64,000 nucleotides of DNA from Oryzicola mucosus (lineage in GTDB: Bacteria > Pseudomonadota > Alphaproteobacteria > Rhizobiales > Rhizobiaceae): the NCBI RefSeq assembly GCF_014534685.1, contig NZ_JACVVX010000005.1, positions 1 to 64,000 on the forward strand. The letters are read 5' to 3'. Shown here one piece after another: positions 23,874-32,693 of this stretch (the stretch's first letter is position 1; each line of letters opens with the position of its first letter). A program made the translations under genes and the position numbers. The notes under the pieces are model-generated. The model did no database searches. It had not been told where the DNA came from and was given only the letters and a program-made list of their open reading frames with translations.

Positions 23874-25390
23874 AAACGACCGCCGGAGGCGGTTGCCGCC
23901 GCGGGGCGATCCGAAGCGTCTTCCATGACGCGCGATGCGGGGAAGATGGCGATGGCTTCGGTGCCCTCGCGCAGCTTCGACTTCAGCTCGAACTCGCCGC
24001 CATGAAGCGCCAGAAGCCCTTGTGTGATCGGCAGGCCGAGCCCGGTGCCTTGCTCCGCACTCTTGATGGCGATGCTGCCTTGGCCAAAGGCTGCGAGCAC
24101 GACCGGAAGCTCTTCCGGGGGGATGCCGGGGCCGTTGTCCTTGACCGAAACATATTGGCCGCCGCCGACCGTCCAGCCCACCCGTACCAGGACGTTTGTG
24201 CCGGACGGCGAGAATTTTATCGCGTTTGACAAGAGATTTAGCGTGATCTGCCGAATGGCGCGCTCGTCGGCGAAGAGGTTCGGCAGGAAATGCTCGAAAT
24301 TCTGCTCGATGCGGATGTCCTTGTTCCGCGCCCGCAGTTCCATCATATGGCAGCAATCCTCCACGACGTTCAGCAGCGCGACCGGTGCTTCATTGAGCTG
24401 ATAGCGCCCTGCCTCGATGCGCGACAGGTCGAGAATTTCGTTGATGAGTTCTAGGAGATGCTGGCCTGAATCGTGGATGTCCTGCGAGTATTCGCGATAG
24501 GACTTGTTCCCCATCTTGCCGAGAACCTCGTTGGCCATCACTTCGGAGAAGCCCAGAATGGCATTGAGCGGCGTGCGCAGTTCGTGGCTCATGGTGGCGA
24601 GAAAACGCGATTTTGCCAGATTGGCATCCTCGGCGCGGCGACGGGCCTCGTCTGAAAAGGCTTTCGCGGTCTCGAGCTCGGCCACGAGCGAGTCCATTTC
24701 AGACCGCAGCGCCAAAGTCATCAGAGCCGAGCGGCTCATGGTTCTGACGACATAGGCGAAGAAGGGAAGCGCCACGATCAGAAGAAACGCCATTGCGCTC
24801 TCTATGGACACGCTGCTTGCGGTACCCGTGACGGCAAAGACTGCGATGGGAATCAGAAAGGTCGCAAACAGCGCGCCGCGATAGGAGGAACTGAGCATGG
24901 CGGTCGCCGCCATGGCCACGAGCAACACCACGGCCTTGATGACGGCGAGATCGTCGACCGCGCAGCTTGCGCAGCCCAGCGAGGCATAGAAAGACCAAGC
25001 CAATCCGGTCATCAGATGACCCAGAAAAAACTCCATGCGCACGCCGGCCGGGTTCATCTCCGCCGCGGGTAACGCAGACACCCGCTTGGCGATGACGGCG
25101 AGAAAACCATAGGCAATAATTGTGAGGGCGGCCCACAGCAGGGTTGCCTGTCCCATGCCCAGCAGGTAGCTGACGACCGCGACCGCAGTCACCAAAAAGG
25201 GCACGGATAGAAAACCGCTGACCACAGTGCCGGCATGCTGTTTCAGCAGCTCGCGTTCGAAGGTCGGGTTTTCTGGCTGCTGCAGCAGACGGTCCCGCGT
25301 CTTGCGAACGGCGCGCGCGACATCGCTGTTGCGATGGCGTTTGCTCCGATCCACAATGAACTTGTCGGCCGTGTTGGCGCTCAACGGCAT
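23870..25390 (-). CDS. Membrane sensor histidine kinase, PleC/DivJ-like kinase core
   Basis: 506 residues from ATG 25390; a TTG at 25420 is the alternative. About six hydrophobic segments lie between residues 52 and 215. A short coiled coil (230-258) leads to the H-box FLATMSHELRTPLNAILGF with phospho-His269. N, G1 (DNGPGIPPEE) and G2 (GTGLGLPI) boxes complete the catalytic domain. No response regulator is adjacent. The kinase core resembles the PleC/DivJ group of alphaproteobacteria, but the lack of PAS domains leaves its signal unknown. Confidence 0.88.
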   Translation of the reverse strand: MPLSANTADKFIVDRSKRHRNSDVARAVRKTRDRLLQQPENPTFERELLKQHAGTVVSGFLSVPFLVTAVAVVSYLLGMGQATLLWAALTIIAYGFLAVIAKRVSALPAAEMNPAGVRMEFFLGHLMTGLAWSFYASLGCASCAVDDLAVIKAVVLLVAMAATAMLSSSYRGALFATFLIPIAVFAVTGTASSVSIESAMAFLLIVALPFFAYVVRTMSRSALMTLALRSEMDSLVAELETAKAFSDEARRRAEDANLAKSRFLATMSHELRTPLNAILGFSEVMANEVLGKMGNKSYREYSQDIHDSGQHLLELINEILDLSRIEAGRYQLNEAPVALLNVVEDCCHMMELRARNKDIRIEQNFEHFLPNLFADERAIRQITLNLLSNAIKFSPSGTNVLVRVGWTVGGGQYVSVKDNGPGIPPEELPVVLAAFGQGSIAIKSAEQGTGLGLPITQGLLALHGGEFELKSKLREGTEAIAIFPASRVMEDASDRPAAATASGGRF

Positions 25391-25462
25391 GGGGCTTGCG
25401 AGACTCTGACTAGGACACAAGCCGCCACGCTAAGGTGCAATCATTAATACACTGTTTGCCAC

Positions 25463-26080
25463 ATGAGCAGATTTCGCTTTACCTCGGCGAAGCCCACGAA
25501 ACGGCGGAGATTTCTCGATTATGCGCTTGCTGCGGCGGTGCTTTTCATGACGGGCGTGGTGGTTTTGCGCCTGAACGAGGCGGCAAAACAGACGCTTGCC
25601 GGCGCGGTCGATGTCAACGACGGCGACAGCCTCACGGTGAAGGGTGCGCGCATCCGGCTCTGGGGTCTCGATGCGCCCGAACTGAACCAGATCTGCGCCA
25701 GGGACGGACGCGACTATCCCTGCGGGCGCATGGCACGCGAGACGCTCAAAGACATGATCGGCACCGCGTCCATCCGCTGCGAAGGATGGGAACATGACCG
25801 CTACGGACGCCTGCTGGCGGAGTGCTGGAACGGCCAGGCCAATCTCAACCGCGATCTGGTACGCAAGGGATGGGCTGTTTCCTATGGAGGGTACGAGGCG
25901 GAAGAAGCCGCCGCGCGGCAGGATCTGGCCGGTCTCTGGTCCGGCGATTTTGATCGGCCCCGTGACTGGCGAAGCCATCATGGCGGCATGACGGAAGAGT
26001 ACCACGGCCTCTATGAGCGCATTGCCAACTGGCTGCGCGGAATTTTCAGAATTTCCAACATGCAAGGAGCAACCACATGA
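25463..26080 (+). CDS. Membrane-anchored thermonuclease-family (SNase) protein
   Basis: 205 residues. A basic N-terminus and one transmembrane helix (about 20-38) anchor an SNase/TNase domain: VDVNDGDSLTVKGARIRLWGLDAPEL carries the conserved Asp and Arg, and EHDRYGRLLAEC holds the second Arg region. Such rhizobial proteins are probably secreted or membrane-tethered nucleases. It overlaps the GST gene by four bases and starts a three-gene coupled run (SNase, GST, UDG). Confidence 0.87.
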   Translation: MSRFRFTSAKPTKRRRFLDYALAAAVLFMTGVVVLRLNEAAKQTLAGAVDVNDGDSLTVKGARIRLWGLDAPELNQICARDGRDYPCGRMARETLKDMIGTASIRCEGWEHDRYGRLLAECWNGQANLNRDLVRKGWAVSYGGYEAEEAAARQDLAGLWSGDFDRPRDWRSHHGGMTEEYHGLYERIANWLRGIFRISNMQGATT

Positions 26081-26688
26081 AGCTGTTCGACGGAGGCAAG
26101 GCGCCCAATCCGCGCCGGGTGCGCGTGTTCCTGGCGGAAAAAGGCATCGACGTGCCGCTTGTGCCCGTCGACATGGCCGCGATGGAGCACAGGGGCGACA
26201 GCGTGTCTTCGCGCAATCCGCTGCAGCGGCTTCCTGTGCTCGAACTCGATGACGGAACGATCCTCACCGAATCGGTGGCGATATGCCGTTATTTCGAGGA
26301 ACTTCACCCCGAACCCGCTTTGTTCGGTACAGGAGCTTTGGGCAAGGCGCAGGTCGAAATGTGGCAGCGGCGTATGGAGATCAACTTCATGTTCTGCGTC
26401 GCCGCCGCTTTCCGCCATGTTCACCCTGCCATGGAGGGATGGGAAGTGCCGCAAATCCCGCAATGGGGCGAGGCCAACAAGCCCAAGGCGCTCGAGTTCC
26501 TGCATTTTCTGGATGGCGAACTCTCCAATCGTGAGTTCGTCGCCGGCGACAGCTACACCATTGCCGATATCACTGGCATGATCGCTGTCGATTTCATGAA
26601 GCCGGCGCGTATCGTTCTTCCCGAGGATTTGACCCACGTCTGGCGCTGGTACAAAGCCGTCACGGCGCGCCCCAGCGCCAAGGCATGA
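26077..26688 (+). CDS. Glutathione S-transferase
   Basis: 203 residues with a thioredoxin-like N-terminal domain (GGKAPNPRRVRVFLAEKG, NPLQRLPVLELDDGTILTESVAI) and an all-helical C-terminal domain (YTIADITGMIAVDF). Motif T-E-S-V-A binds the glutathione gamma-glutamyl group. The catalytic residue in A-P-N-P-R is Ser/Asn-like rather than Cys. It conjugates or reduces with glutathione in the cytosol; the substrate is unknown. It overlaps both neighbours by four bases. Confidence 0.9.
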   Translation: MKLFDGGKAPNPRRVRVFLAEKGIDVPLVPVDMAAMEHRGDSVSSRNPLQRLPVLELDDGTILTESVAICRYFEELHPEPALFGTGALGKAQVEMWQRRMEINFMFCVAAAFRHVHPAMEGWEVPQIPQWGEANKPKALEFLHFLDGELSNREFVAGDSYTIADITGMIAVDFMKPARIVLPEDLTHVWRWYKAVTARPSAKA

Positions 26689-27323
26689 CCGCAAGGCCTG
26701 CGCTCGACCGGCTCGCCAACGATATCCGCGCGTGCAGGATTTGCGTTGAGACGCCTCTGGGCAAGCCTCTGCCGCATCAGCCGCGCCCCGTTGTGGTGCC
26801 GTCGGCGACGGCGCGCGTTCTGATCGCGGGGCAGGCGCCGGGGACCAAGGTTCACGCAACCGGCCTGCCGTTCAACGACGCGTCCGGCGACCGCTTGCGC
26901 GATTGGCTGGGTGTCGGTCGCGAGACCTTCTACGATCCTCGGTACTTTGCCATAGTGCCGATGGGTTTCTGCTTTCCTGGCCAGGATGCCAAGGGCGGCG
27001 ACCTGCCGCCTCGACGTGAATGTGCGCCGGCTTGGCGCAGGCAACTGGTCGACCTGATGCCGCAAATCGACCTCGTGCTCGCCATCGGGCTTTATGCCCA
27101 GGCGTGGCACCTCGGCTCGATGCGCCGCGCATCGCTGACCGACACCGTGGCCGACTGGCGCGCCATCTGGGACGAGACATTCGCGCCCCATGTTCTTGCC
27201 CTTCCGCACCCATCCTGGCGCAACACAGGCTGGCTCAAAAAGAATCCTTGGTTTGAAATGGAATTGCTGCCCTTTCTGAAGCTGGAAATCAGGCGTCGCA
27301 TTGCTGCGATTGCTGAGAACTGA
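26685..27323 (+). CDS. Uracil-DNA glycosylase superfamily protein
   Basis: 212 residues. An N-terminal Cys pair (CRICVETPLGKPLPHQ) is followed by GQAPGTKVHATGLPFNDASGDRLRDWL, the uracil-binding motif of the family 4/5-like superfamily, and the distal LPHPSWRN motif. More Cys sit in FCFPGQ and RECAP, though a full iron-sulfur set is not obvious. It probably removes damaged bases, but specificity cannot be read from the sequence. It is translationally coupled to the GST gene. Confidence 0.85.
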   Translation: MTARPALDRLANDIRACRICVETPLGKPLPHQPRPVVVPSATARVLIAGQAPGTKVHATGLPFNDASGDRLRDWLGVGRETFYDPRYFAIVPMGFCFPGQDAKGGDLPPRRECAPAWRRQLVDLMPQIDLVLAIGLYAQAWHLGSMRRASLTDTVADWRAIWDETFAPHVLALPHPSWRNTGWLKKNPWFEMELLPFLKLEIRRRIAAIAEN

Positions 27324-27415
27324 AAATTACGAAATCGCATATCTGAGAGAATTTTTTTCTTGTTACCGCGGCAAATTCGCCGGATTATCGCGAGGATTTT
27401 TTCTGGAGCTCATTC

Positions 27416-27907
27416 ATGGATCGTCTCGATCGCAAAATCCTCCGTCTCCTGCAGGAGGACTCGACCCTTGCTGTGGCCGATGTCGCCAAGAAGGTCGGAC
27501 TGTCCACGACCCCGTGCTGGCGCCGAATCCAAAAGCTGGAAGAGGAAGGCGTCATCAAACGGCGTGTCGCCGTACTCGATCCGGAAAAGATCAATGCGCG
27601 CGTAACTGTCTTCGTGTCGATCCGTACCAATTCGCACAGCCACGAATGGCTGCGTCGCTTCTCGGAAGTCATCCAGGAGTTCCAGGAAGTGGTCGAGTTC
27701 TATCGCATGAGCGGTGACGTAGACTACCTGCTGCGCGTCGTAGTGCCCGACATCGCGGCCTACGACGCCTTTTACAAGCGGCTCATCGCCAAGATCGAGA
27801 TTCGTGACGTCTCGTCTTCCTTCGCCATGGAGCAGATCAAGTACACGACCGAGATGCCGCTGGACTACATGATCTTGGACAAGGAATCGGGGTCGAACGC
27901 GGCCTGA
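27416..27907 (+). CDS. Lrp/AsnC-family transcription regulator
   Basis: 163 residues. The N-terminal helix-turn-helix (LDRKILRLLQEDSTLAVADVAKKVGLSTTPCWRRIQKLEEEGVIKR) and the C-terminal RAM/ACT-like ligand domain (VEFYRMSGDVDYLLRVVV) are complete. Such proteins sense amino acids and control their metabolism, often including neighbours. The upstream region is AT-rich, as is usual for an autoregulated Lrp gene. The stop codon abuts that of the convergent AlkD-like gene within a palindrome. Confidence 0.93.
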   Translation: MDRLDRKILRLLQEDSTLAVADVAKKVGLSTTPCWRRIQKLEEEGVIKRRVAVLDPEKINARVTVFVSIRTNSHSHEWLRRFSEVIQEFQEVVEFYRMSGDVDYLLRVVVPDIAAYDAFYKRLIAKIEIRDVSSSFAMEQIKYTTEMPLDYMILDKESGSNAA

Positions 27908-27919
27908 TCAGGCCTTTTT
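27901..27919. terminator. 14-bp palindrome with T-run, holding two convergent stop codons
   Basis: GGCC-TGATCA-GGCC (27901-27914) is a perfect palindrome followed by five T. It contains the TGA of the Lrp gene (27905-27907) and, on the other strand, the TGA of the AlkD-like gene (27908-27910). It may act as a compact terminator for Lrp. Confidence 0.45.
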
Positions 27920-28603
27920 CGACAGCCGCTCCAACATCTTTGCCGACGTCAATTCGCGGACCGCGTCGCTGCCGATCCATCGGGCGGCCTTGCCGGACGA
28001 GGCGGCAAGCCTGCGGGCCAGCGTCACTGCCTCTGCATGGCAGGCACGGTTGCGTTTGCCGATATTGCGCAGCGCCCAGTTGACTGCCTTGCGCACGAAA
28101 TTCCGCTCGTCGCTCGAATGTCGCTCGATGAGCGGAAGCCATCCGATGAAGGTTGCGTCGGGTTCCCGCTTCAGGTGAACCGCCGCACCCGCTATCATGG
28201 CAAAGGCGGTTCTGCGGACGAATTCCCGCTCATCCGCTGCGAACTCCTCTATCAGCGACCGGTGCAATTCTGCCTCGACGAAGAGGTCGGCGGCCGTATC
28301 GACGATTTCCCAGGAGTTGAACGCATCCGCCCATTGCCGTGCCAGCGCCTCGTTGGTTTGTGCTGGGTCGGCAGTGTAAAGGCCAAGCAGGCGCGCCTCG
28401 CGAATGTCGCTGTCCCACAAATGCAGCGCGCGAGCATGGTTGCGCTTCACTGCACGGGCAATCCCCCGCAGGTCCGGGTTGGAAATGCCGAGCGCAGTCT
28501 CCGTGCGGATGCCGAAACGCGCCATGCCGACAATGTTTTCTTCCGAGCGCAACGTCTGAAGATGCGCCACGATGTCGGCTGCCGTGGAGGAGGGGCCGAT
28601 CAT
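27908..28603 (-). CDS. AlkD-like DNA alkylation repair protein
   Basis: 231 residues of HEAT-like helical repeats: GISNPDLRGIARAVKRNH, LHLWDSDIREARLLGLYTADP, WEIVDTAADLF and FVRRTAFAMIAGAAVH match the DNA alkylation repair (AlkD) family, which excises cationic alkyl bases. The ATG overlaps the end of the dehydrogenase gene, so the order is dehydrogenase then alkD-like in one transcript. The convergent gene Lrp ends one base away. Confidence 0.88.
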   Translation of the reverse strand: MIGPSSTAADIVAHLQTLRSEENIVGMARFGIRTETALGISNPDLRGIARAVKRNHARALHLWDSDIREARLLGLYTADPAQTNEALARQWADAFNSWEIVDTAADLFVEAELHRSLIEEFAADEREFVRRTAFAMIAGAAVHLKREPDATFIGWLPLIERHSSDERNFVRKAVNWALRNIGKRNRACHAEAVTLARRLAASSGKAARWIGSDAVRELTSAKMLERLSKKA

Positions 28604-29472
28604 TGCCTTTCGAGGCGGGCGAGCAGCGACGACGTATCCCAGCGCTTGCCGCCCATCTTCTGCACGTCCTTGTAGAACTGGTCGATCAGAGCGGTCACCG
28701 GCAGGCTGGCGCCATTGCTGTCAGCCTCCTCAAGGCAGATCGCCAGGTCCTTGCGCATCCAGTCGACCGCGAAGCCGAAGTCGTATTTGCCCTGGTTCAT
28801 GGTCTTGTGGCGGTTTTCCATCTGCCACGATCCAGCGGCGCCTTTGGACAGAACGTCCATCACCTTCTCGATGTCCAGCCCGGCCTTCTTGCCGAAATGG
28901 ATGGATTCGGCGAGGCCCTGGACCAAGCCTGCAATACAGATCTGGTTCATCATCTTGGTGAGTTGGCCCGCGCCCGAGGGTCCCATCAGGCCGACCATCC
29001 GGGCGAAGGCATCGATCACGGGCTTGGCCGTGTCGAACACGGCCTGCTCGCCGCCGACCATGACGGTCAGCACGCCATTTTCCGCACCGGCCTGACCGCC
29101 TGAAACCGGCGCGTCGAGGAACTCGAAGCCGGCGGCCTTTGCCGCTGCGGACAACTCACGTGCGACCTCGGCCGAGGCGGTCGTGTTGTCGACGAAGACA
29201 GCGCCCTTCTTCATGGCCGAGAACGCGCCGTCCACGCCAATGGTGACGGAGCGAAGGTCATCGTCATTGCCTACGCAGCAGAAGACGAAGTCCTTGCCTT
29301 CGGCTGCCTCGGCAGGCGTCAGCGCCATGGCGCCGCCATGCTGGGCGACCCATTGATCGGCTTTTGCGGCGGTGCGGTTGTAGACCGTGACGTCATGGCC
29401 GCCCTTGTTCTTGAGATGTGCGGCCATGGGATACCCCATCACGCCAAGTCCGAGGAAAGCAACCGAAGCCAT
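28600..29472 (-). CDS. NAD(P)-dependent beta-hydroxyacid dehydrogenase (HIBADH family)
   Basis: 290 residues. Rossmann motif F-L-G-L-G-V-M-G-Y-P-M near the start, the substrate motif DAPVSGGQAGAENGVLTVMVGG, and the catalytic Lys in G-Q-L-T-K-M-M-N-Q define the 3-hydroxyisobutyrate / glyoxylate-succinic semialdehyde / tartronate semialdehyde reductase family. The exact substrate cannot be told. It lies between the amino-acid ABC permeases and the alkD-like gene on the same strand. Confidence 0.9.
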   Translation of the reverse strand: MASVAFLGLGVMGYPMAAHLKNKGGHDVTVYNRTAAKADQWVAQHGGAMALTPAEAAEGKDFVFCCVGNDDDLRSVTIGVDGAFSAMKKGAVFVDNTTASAEVARELSAAAKAAGFEFLDAPVSGGQAGAENGVLTVMVGGEQAVFDTAKPVIDAFARMVGLMGPSGAGQLTKMMNQICIAGLVQGLAESIHFGKKAGLDIEKVMDVLSKGAAGSWQMENRHKTMNQGKYDFGFAVDWMRKDLAICLEEADSNGASLPVTALIDQFYKDVQKMGGKRWDTSSLLARLERQ

Positions 29473-29533
29473 GACTAGATCCTTCCATTTTCAGGTTGGC
29501 TCTTGATAATCGATACGGGCAAAAAGGAAAGAG

Positions 29534-30367
29534 TTAGCGGCGAACCAGGTGCCTGGTGAGACGGCCTTCGATCCGCTCAGTGACGAATCTCAAGACCTCG
29601 ACGATCAGAAGATAGATGATCGCGGCCCAGATGTAGGTCTGAAAGTCGAAGGTGCGCGAAAATGCCCGCCTGGTTTCGCCCATCAGATCGTACACCGTGA
29701 TGATGGAGACGATAGCCGAGCCCTTGATCATCAGGATGATCTCGTTGCCGTAAGGCCGCAAGGCGACCAGCATCGCCTGGGGCATTACAATGAGCCGCAA
29801 GGTTTTCAGCCGGTCAAGGCCGAGCGCCTTCGATGCCTCCCATTGGCCCTTGCTGACACTCTGGATAGCGCCGCGCAGAATCTCGGCCTGATAGGCTGCG
29901 GTGTTGAGGGAGAACGCGAAGATCGCGCAATACCACGCGTCGCGGAAGAAACTCCAGAGCCCTACCGCCTCCAGCTGCGGCCGGAACGAGCCGAGGCCGT
30001 AATAGATCAGGAAGGTTTGTGCGAGGAGCGGGGTGCCACGGAAGAAATAGACGTAGCCATAGGCGAAGCCCCCGAGCCAGCGATTGCTCGACATGCGCCC
30101 ATAGGCGATGGGGACCGAAAGGATTGCTCCGATGACGATCGAGATGAGAACGAGCTGGAGCGTTACCCAAAGACCGGACATGTAGGCCGGGAAGTACCGG
30201 TCGAAGAGCGCCGGATTCCAGACTTCAACGAGATATACGACGATCCCTCCAGCAACCGCTCCCCAAAACAGCATGAGCGTCCAGCCGAGAATGCGCGTCG
30301 CCGGCCAGCCACGGCGCGCCTCCGGCGGCTTTTCGGCTGCGGCACTGTCCATCGCGACCGCGCTCAT
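29534..30367 (-). CDS. Amino-acid ABC transporter permease (HisM-type)
   Basis: 277 residues with an extended cytosolic N-terminus, then five to six membrane helices and the EAA-type loop QWEASKALGLDRLKTLRLIVMPQAM that docks the ATPase. It overlaps the upstream permease gene by four bases (30367/30364). It is of the polar/basic amino acid uptake (HisMQ) family. No ATP-binding gene follows; the next gene is a dehydrogenase. Confidence 0.92.
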   Translation of the reverse strand: MSAVAMDSAAAEKPPEARRGWPATRILGWTLMLFWGAVAGGIVVYLVEVWNPALFDRYFPAYMSGLWVTLQLVLISIVIGAILSVPIAYGRMSSNRWLGGFAYGYVYFFRGTPLLAQTFLIYYGLGSFRPQLEAVGLWSFFRDAWYCAIFAFSLNTAAYQAEILRGAIQSVSKGQWEASKALGLDRLKTLRLIVMPQAMLVALRPYGNEIILMIKGSAIVSIITVYDLMGETRRAFSRTFDFQTYIWAAIIYLLIVEVLRFVTERIEGRLTRHLVRR

Positions 30368-31077
30368 TTCGGCGCTCCACGCTGGGCGACGCTGCGTTCG
30401 ATGGCGTTGATGCCGAAGGACGAGATGATCGCCAGCACCAGATAGACGAGGCAGGCGATGCCGAAGAAGAGGAACTGCTGGTTCGTGACGCGCGCAGCGA
30501 TGCCGGTCTGGCGCAGGATGTCGGACAGTCCGATCACCGAAACCAGCGCGGTATCCTTCAAGAGGTTCAGCCAGAGATTGGACAGGCCGGGCAGGGCAAT
30601 GCGGATGATCTGTGGCAGCACCACCAGCCGCATGGTCTGGAAGCCGGTGAGGCCGACAGCGTAGCCGCCTTCATACTGGCCGCGCGGTATGGCGCGAAAC
30701 GCCGACAGAAACACTTCGCTGGCGTAGGCCGAGAACATCACGCCCAGCGCGATCATACCCGCCAGGAAGGCATTGATTTCGATCGTTGTTTCCTGCCCCA
30801 GGGAGCGCATCAGGGCCTGCAGCGCGATCTGCCCGCCATAATAGACCAGGAAGAGGGTGAGAAGCTCAGGAAGCCCACGGAATATGGTGGTGTAGATGTT
30901 GCCGGCGAGCCGCAGGGAGGGTTCGCCCGATTGCTTGGCCAGTGCGACGAAGAAGCCGGCGACCAACCCGAACGGCAGTGTCGCCAATGCCAGGCAAACG
31001 GTGATCAGGGTGCCAAGGGCAATGTTGTCGCCCCATCCGTCGGGGCCGAAACTCAGGAGCGTCAGGGCGCTGTCCAT
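30364..31077 (-). CDS. Amino-acid ABC transporter permease (HisQ-type)
   Basis: 237 residues with about five membrane helices and the loop GQYEGGYAVGLTGFQTMRLVVLPQI. It is paired by ATGA overlap with the second permease. The upstream binding-protein gene is separated by a 126-bp gap that holds a long hairpin, the usual device for making more binding protein than permease. Confidence 0.92.
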   Translation of the reverse strand: MDSALTLLSFGPDGWGDNIALGTLITVCLALATLPFGLVAGFFVALAKQSGEPSLRLAGNIYTTIFRGLPELLTLFLVYYGGQIALQALMRSLGQETTIEINAFLAGMIALGVMFSAYASEVFLSAFRAIPRGQYEGGYAVGLTGFQTMRLVVLPQIIRIALPGLSNLWLNLLKDTALVSVIGLSDILRQTGIAARVTNQQFLFFGIACLVYLVLAIISSFGINAIERSVAQRGAPK

Positions 31078-31151
31078 AAAGTGCCAGGATCCTTCGACCG
31101 GCTTGGAGTGTGCTCAGGTGAATGCCACCGTTGCAGGATCAGGTGAAGCTA

Positions 31152-31189
31152 AAGCGAATGGCGGAAATGTAAATATCCGCCATTCGTTT
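31152..31189 (-). terminator. Intercistronic hairpin between binding protein and permeases
   Basis: CGAATGGCGGA (31155-31165) pairs perfectly with TCCGCCATTCG (31176-31186), extendable by A-T pairs, with a 10-base loop. On the minus transcript it follows the binding-protein stop by about 15 bases and ends GCTTTAG. It is probably an attenuator or 3'-end stabiliser. Confidence 0.6.
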
Positions 31190-31203
31190 CCGTTCATGCC
31201 GGT

Positions 31204-31962
31204 TTAGCCGCCGAACACGTCAAACGAGAAGTACTTGTCGTTGACTTCCTTGTATTTTCCATTCGCACGGATGGCGTCCAGCGCCGCATTCAGCTTGTTG
31301 ACGAGCTCAGTGTCGTCTTTGCGGACGGCAATGCCGATCTTGTCGTCGGACGCGACGGGTCCGCCCTTGATGTCGCAACATGCGCCGTCGGCACCCTTGA
31401 GCCAGCCATATTGCGGGCCGAAATCGGCGAGAACGGCATCGAGACGGCCGTTCGACAGATCGGTATAGGCCTCAACCTGCGTCGGGTAGGCTTTCACATC
31501 GGCGCCGGGATAGGTTTTTTCAGCGAAGTCGGCAGCGATCGTGCCCTGCTGGACTCCGATGGTCGTGCCGTCAGTCGTCTCGGCGGAGAATTTGGACTCC
31601 TTCGGCGCGACGAAGACCAGCGAATTTGTGTAGTAGGGATTGCTGAAAGCAACCTGCTCCTGGCGCTCGGGCGTGATCGACATCGACGCGATGACCGCAT
31701 CGAACTTCTTCGCCTGCAGCGCGGGGATGATGCCGTCCCAATCCTGGGTGACGAACTCGCACTTCACCTTCATCTCGTCGCAGAGAGCCTTGGCGATGTC
31801 GATGTCGAAGCCTTCCAGTTCGCCGCTGGAAGTCAGGTTGTTCATGGGAGGATAGGCACCCTCTGTGCCGATCTTCAGAACTGTCTCCTGCGCCTGTGCC
31901 GAACCGGCGGCAAGGGCAAGAACAGCGGTGGCTGCGAGCGCGATACGCGTGAAAGTCCGCAT
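31204..31962 (-). CDS. Amino-acid ABC transporter substrate-binding protein
   Basis: 252 residues from the ATG at 31962, which follows AGAGGA and opens a signal peptide (cleavage after SAQA). The SBP_bac_3 signature GTEGAYPPMNNLTSSGELEGFDIDIAKALC and the hinge motifs MSITPERQEQVAFSNPYY are typical of Lys/Arg/Orn/His-binding proteins. An Asp-rich acidic pocket suggests a basic amino acid. It is the first gene of the three-gene importer operon. Confidence 0.92.
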   Translation of the reverse strand: MRTFTRIALAATAVLALAAGSAQAQETVLKIGTEGAYPPMNNLTSSGELEGFDIDIAKALCDEMKVKCEFVTQDWDGIIPALQAKKFDAVIASMSITPERQEQVAFSNPYYTNSLVFVAPKESKFSAETTDGTTIGVQQGTIAADFAEKTYPGADVKAYPTQVEAYTDLSNGRLDAVLADFGPQYGWLKGADGACCDIKGGPVASDDKIGIAVRKDDTELVNKLNAALDAIRANGKYKEVNDKYFSFDVFGG

Positions 31963-32180
31963 TTTAGTCCTCTCATGTGATGGCGTTGGCATAAATTGCT
32001 CTATCCGCCTGACGGCATCGCTGCCGCTTCATGATCTAGATACTCCCATTGTTTCCGCTCAAAAATCAATCACAAAAGAGAATGCCGAAATTGCGCGCAT
32101 AGCAGGAAATCTCCCTTGGAAACCGATGCTTGCAGGGTAATCTGAAAAAAGAGGATCATCGGTGTGGAGATTTCGCAGCG

Positions 32181-32693
32181 TTACGTCGACTTTAGTCCCG
32201 TCGTGCTTTCAACAAAATTCGCAATCGTGGCGATGTCGTTAAGATCGAATATCGGCACAGCCTCGCCTGATACTGGATGATCTGCAGCAACCGCGACAAT
32301 ATGGGCGTCCTGCTGGGTCAGGGGCATGCGATCTTTCGCACTAAGCCGGCGTGTTTCGATCTTGGCATGAGCCTCGCGCTTGTAGCCTTCGACAAGCACC
32401 AGATCGCAGGGCGCCAACCGGGCAAGAATGACGTCCATGGCGGGCTCATTCTCCTGCCGCAACTCATGCATCAGCGCCCATCGCCGGCCGGAGACGATGG
32501 CGACTTCGCCGGCACCCGCCGCCCGGTGGCGGAAGCTGTCGGTGCCTTCCTTGTCGATATCGAACTCGTGATGCGCATGCTTGATGGTGGATATCGTCCA
32601 GCCACGCCGCGTCAGTTCAGTGACCAGCCGTTCAGTGAGTGTGGTCTTGCCGGAATTCTTCCAACCGGTAATGCCGAGAATGCGCTGGGTCAT
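32181..32693 (-). CDS. mobB: Molybdopterin-guanine dinucleotide biosynthesis adaptor MobB
   Basis: 170 residues. The P-loop GWKNSGKTTL (10-19), the KHAHHEFDIDKEGTDSFRHRAAGA segment and LVEGYKREAHAK are family hallmarks. MobB is a GTP-binding helper in making the bis-MGD form of molybdenum cofactor. It overlaps mobA by four bases (32693/32690), so the two are coupled. Confidence 0.93.
   Translation of the reverse strand: MTQRILGITGWKNSGKTTLTERLVTELTRRGWTISTIKHAHHEFDIDKEGTDSFRHRAAGAGEVAIVSGRRWALMHELRQENEPAMDVILARLAPCDLVLVEGYKREAHAKIETRRLSAKDRMPLTQQDAHIVAVAADHPVSGEAVPIFDLNDIATIANFVESTTGLKST

Noticed and set aside
22740-24356. Long upstream extension of the DUF1289 frame
   Set aside because: The extension is antisense to cobT; the DUF1289 signature lies only in the last 81 residues.
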